Positions 5,104-6,195 of a stretch of 6,195 nucleotides of DNA are shown in pieces; within the stretch, counting starts at the first letter, position 1; every line of letters begins with the position of its first letter. Source of the stretch: DAIOFH01 sp036745875 (GTDB taxonomy: Bacteria > Planctomycetota > SZUA-567); contig DAIOFH010000174.1 of the NCBI GenBank assembly GCA_036745875.1, forward strand, positions 1-6,195, in the 5' to 3' direction. The notes under the pieces are model-generated. The model worked only from the letters and a program-made list of their open reading frames with translations. It did no database searches and was not told the DNA's origin. A program made the translations under genes and the position numbers.

Positions 5104-6195
5104 ATGCGCGTTTTCCTGGGTATCGCAATGCTTATGGTTCTGTTTCCCTTCCTGGCCTGGATTATCGGACTGTGGGCGCTCGCTGTACGGTCGCTCTTCC
5201 CGAAAACGACTCCGGCGGCGACCAGCCAAACGCCGTATTTCGCCATCATAATTCCCGCCCACAATGAAGGTGAAATTATCAGGCAAACAGTGGAAAAAAT
5301 CCTCGCCTGCGATTATCCGAGAGACAGATTCAGTCTGAACCTGGTGGCTGACAATTGCGACGACGACACAGCCGAAATAGCCCGAAAAGCCGGCGCCAAC
5401 GTGCTGATCCGCTTCGACCGCGAAAAACCGGGCAAAGGCCACGCCCTTGCCTACGCCCTGGAATCGCTCAAAGACGAACCATGCGACGCGGTTCTGTTCC
5501 TTGATGCCGACAGCTCGCCCGAAAGCGATTACCTGCGCGTCATGGCCTCCTACCGCGTGCGCGGGGATGTTATGATTCAAGGACGGTATGAAGTGAATGA
5601 ACCCAACCGCAACTGGTTCACCCGGCTCACCTCCACTTCGTTTGTCTTGCGCAACCGCTGGCAGTTCCCTGCCTGCGACGCTCTGGGGCTGACCCTCCCC
5701 CTGCGCGGTTCCGGAATGTGTTTCGAACGTTCCCTCATATATCGTCTGGGGTGGCAAGCGCACGGCTTGACCGAAGACATGGAAATGACCCTGAAACTGA
5801 TTCGGGAAAAAATACCGGTCTCCTTCGCGGCGCGGGCTGTATCGCGACAGTTCATGCCCGCTACGCCGACGCAGGCCAAAACCCAGCGCCAGCGCTGGTC
5901 GGCGGGCGAACACAATGTGCGGAAAATTATCGTGCGGAACGAAATTCCCGACGCCTTGCGACGGCGCGACCCGCGTGCCGCCCTGTCGCTGGTTCTTATG
6001 GCGGCGCCGCCATTTTCCCTGCAATTGTGTTTGGCTCTCGCGCTGTTGTTCCCTGCCCTCTTGGCCGGCGGCTTGGCGGTAAAGCTGTCCCTGCTCACAC
6101 TGGGGTTGTTCGCCGGGTATTTTTTCCTTGGCCTGGAACGCCTGGACAAACAGGGAGTGGCGGCGGCGGCGATGTTGCCGTTCTTCGCCTTGTGG
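5104..6195 (+). CDS. Membrane-bound GT2 glycosyltransferase (processive-type), cut by window end
   Basis: An uninterrupted frame of 364 codons runs from the ATG at 5104 to the window edge, so the 3' end is missing. A hydrophobic N-terminal helix (about 5-30) precedes a GT-A domain. This starts FAIIIPAHNEGEII (46-59), then has VADNCDDDTAEIA (81-93), FLDADSS (132-138, the metal-binding DxD), GLTEDMEM (221-228, the TED catalytic base) and QRQRW (261-265, the QxxRW acceptor-site motif). At least two further hydrophobic helices follow (about 294-322 and 325-345). This order of N-terminal helix, GT2 core with D,D,D,QxxRW and C-terminal helices is that of membrane synthases such as cellulose, hyaluronan, poly-N-acetylglucosamine and related exopolysaccharide synthases. 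It probably polymerises or transfers sugar from a cytosolic nucleotide-sugar at the inner membrane. Product and partner genes lie outside what can be seen. It is divergent from the GT4-GT2 unit and may have its own promoter. Confidence 0.9.
   Translation, partial: MRVFLGIAMLMVLFPFLAWIIGLWALAVRSLFPKTTPAATSQTPYFAIIIPAHNEGEIIRQTVEKILACDYPRDRFSLNLVADNCDDDTAEIARKAGANVLIRFDREKPGKGHALAYALESLKDEPCDAVLFLDADSSPESDYLRVMASYRVRGDVMIQGRYEVNEPNRNWFTRLTSTSFVLRNRWQFPACDALGLTLPLRGSGMCFERSLIYRLGWQAHGLTEDMEMTLKLIREKIPVSFAARAVSRQFMPATPTQAKTQRQRWSAGEHNVRKIIVRNEIPDALRRRDPRAALSLVLMAAPPFSLQLCLALALLFPALLAGGLAVKLSLLTLGLFAGYFFLGLERLDKQGVAAAAMLPFFALW

Noticed and set aside
4990..6024. A 344-codon minus-strand open frame opposite the membrane GT2 gene
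   Set aside because: Its translation is low-complexity with no recognisable domain, and the opposite strand carries the full set of GT2 synthase motifs in order.

Overview
The window looks like part of a bacterial accessory region for surface polysaccharide or glycoconjugate synthesis, next to a patch of decayed insertion sequences. The protein-coding part (about 1140-6195) is moderately GC-rich, with typical bacterial Shine-Dalgarno sites, a two-gene unit and tightly packed genes. The first ~340 bases are clearly AT-richer and full of stops. Nothing identifies the species. A bacterium with many mobile elements is the most I can infer, and I would not name a phylum.

Layout. Bases 1-340 are AT-rich and hold no recognisable gene. 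Bases 353-724 (minus strand) are the C-terminal third of an IS630/Tc1-mariner-type transposase. It is cut off exactly where a second element begins. That element (about 724-1076) is a ~350-bp, internally deleted IS5-like remnant. It has imperfect 13-bp terminal inverted repeats and keeps only the last ~69 codons of its transposase on the plus strand. The IS630 gene does not resume on the far side, so sequence was lost there.

Bases 1140-2267 (+) encode a complete GT4 (GT-B fold) glycosyltransferase. It converges on a two-gene minus-strand unit: first a larger GT4 enzyme (3332-4855), then a GT2 (GT-A fold) enzyme (2300-3328). Only 3 bases separate these two, and the ribosome-binding site of the second lies inside the end of the first, so translational coupling is likely. 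A hairpin in the 32-base convergent gap, overlapping the GT2 stop codon, probably ends transcription from one or both sides. After a ~250-base divergent intergenic region, bases 5104-6195 (+) encode the first 364 residues of a membrane-bound GT2 synthase. It has the DAD, TED and QxxRW signatures of processive-type enzymes and runs off the window.

How the genes may fit together (inference): three soluble or membrane-associated transferases would add successive sugars to a carrier or glycan, and the membrane GT2 could polymerise or add a sugar at the membrane. No donor, acceptor or linkage can be read from the sequence. I see no tRNA, rRNA, CRISPR array, or convincing new type of system. The most informative observations are the nested insertion-sequence scar, the start-site correction for the large GT4 gene, and the membrane synthase cut by the window edge.
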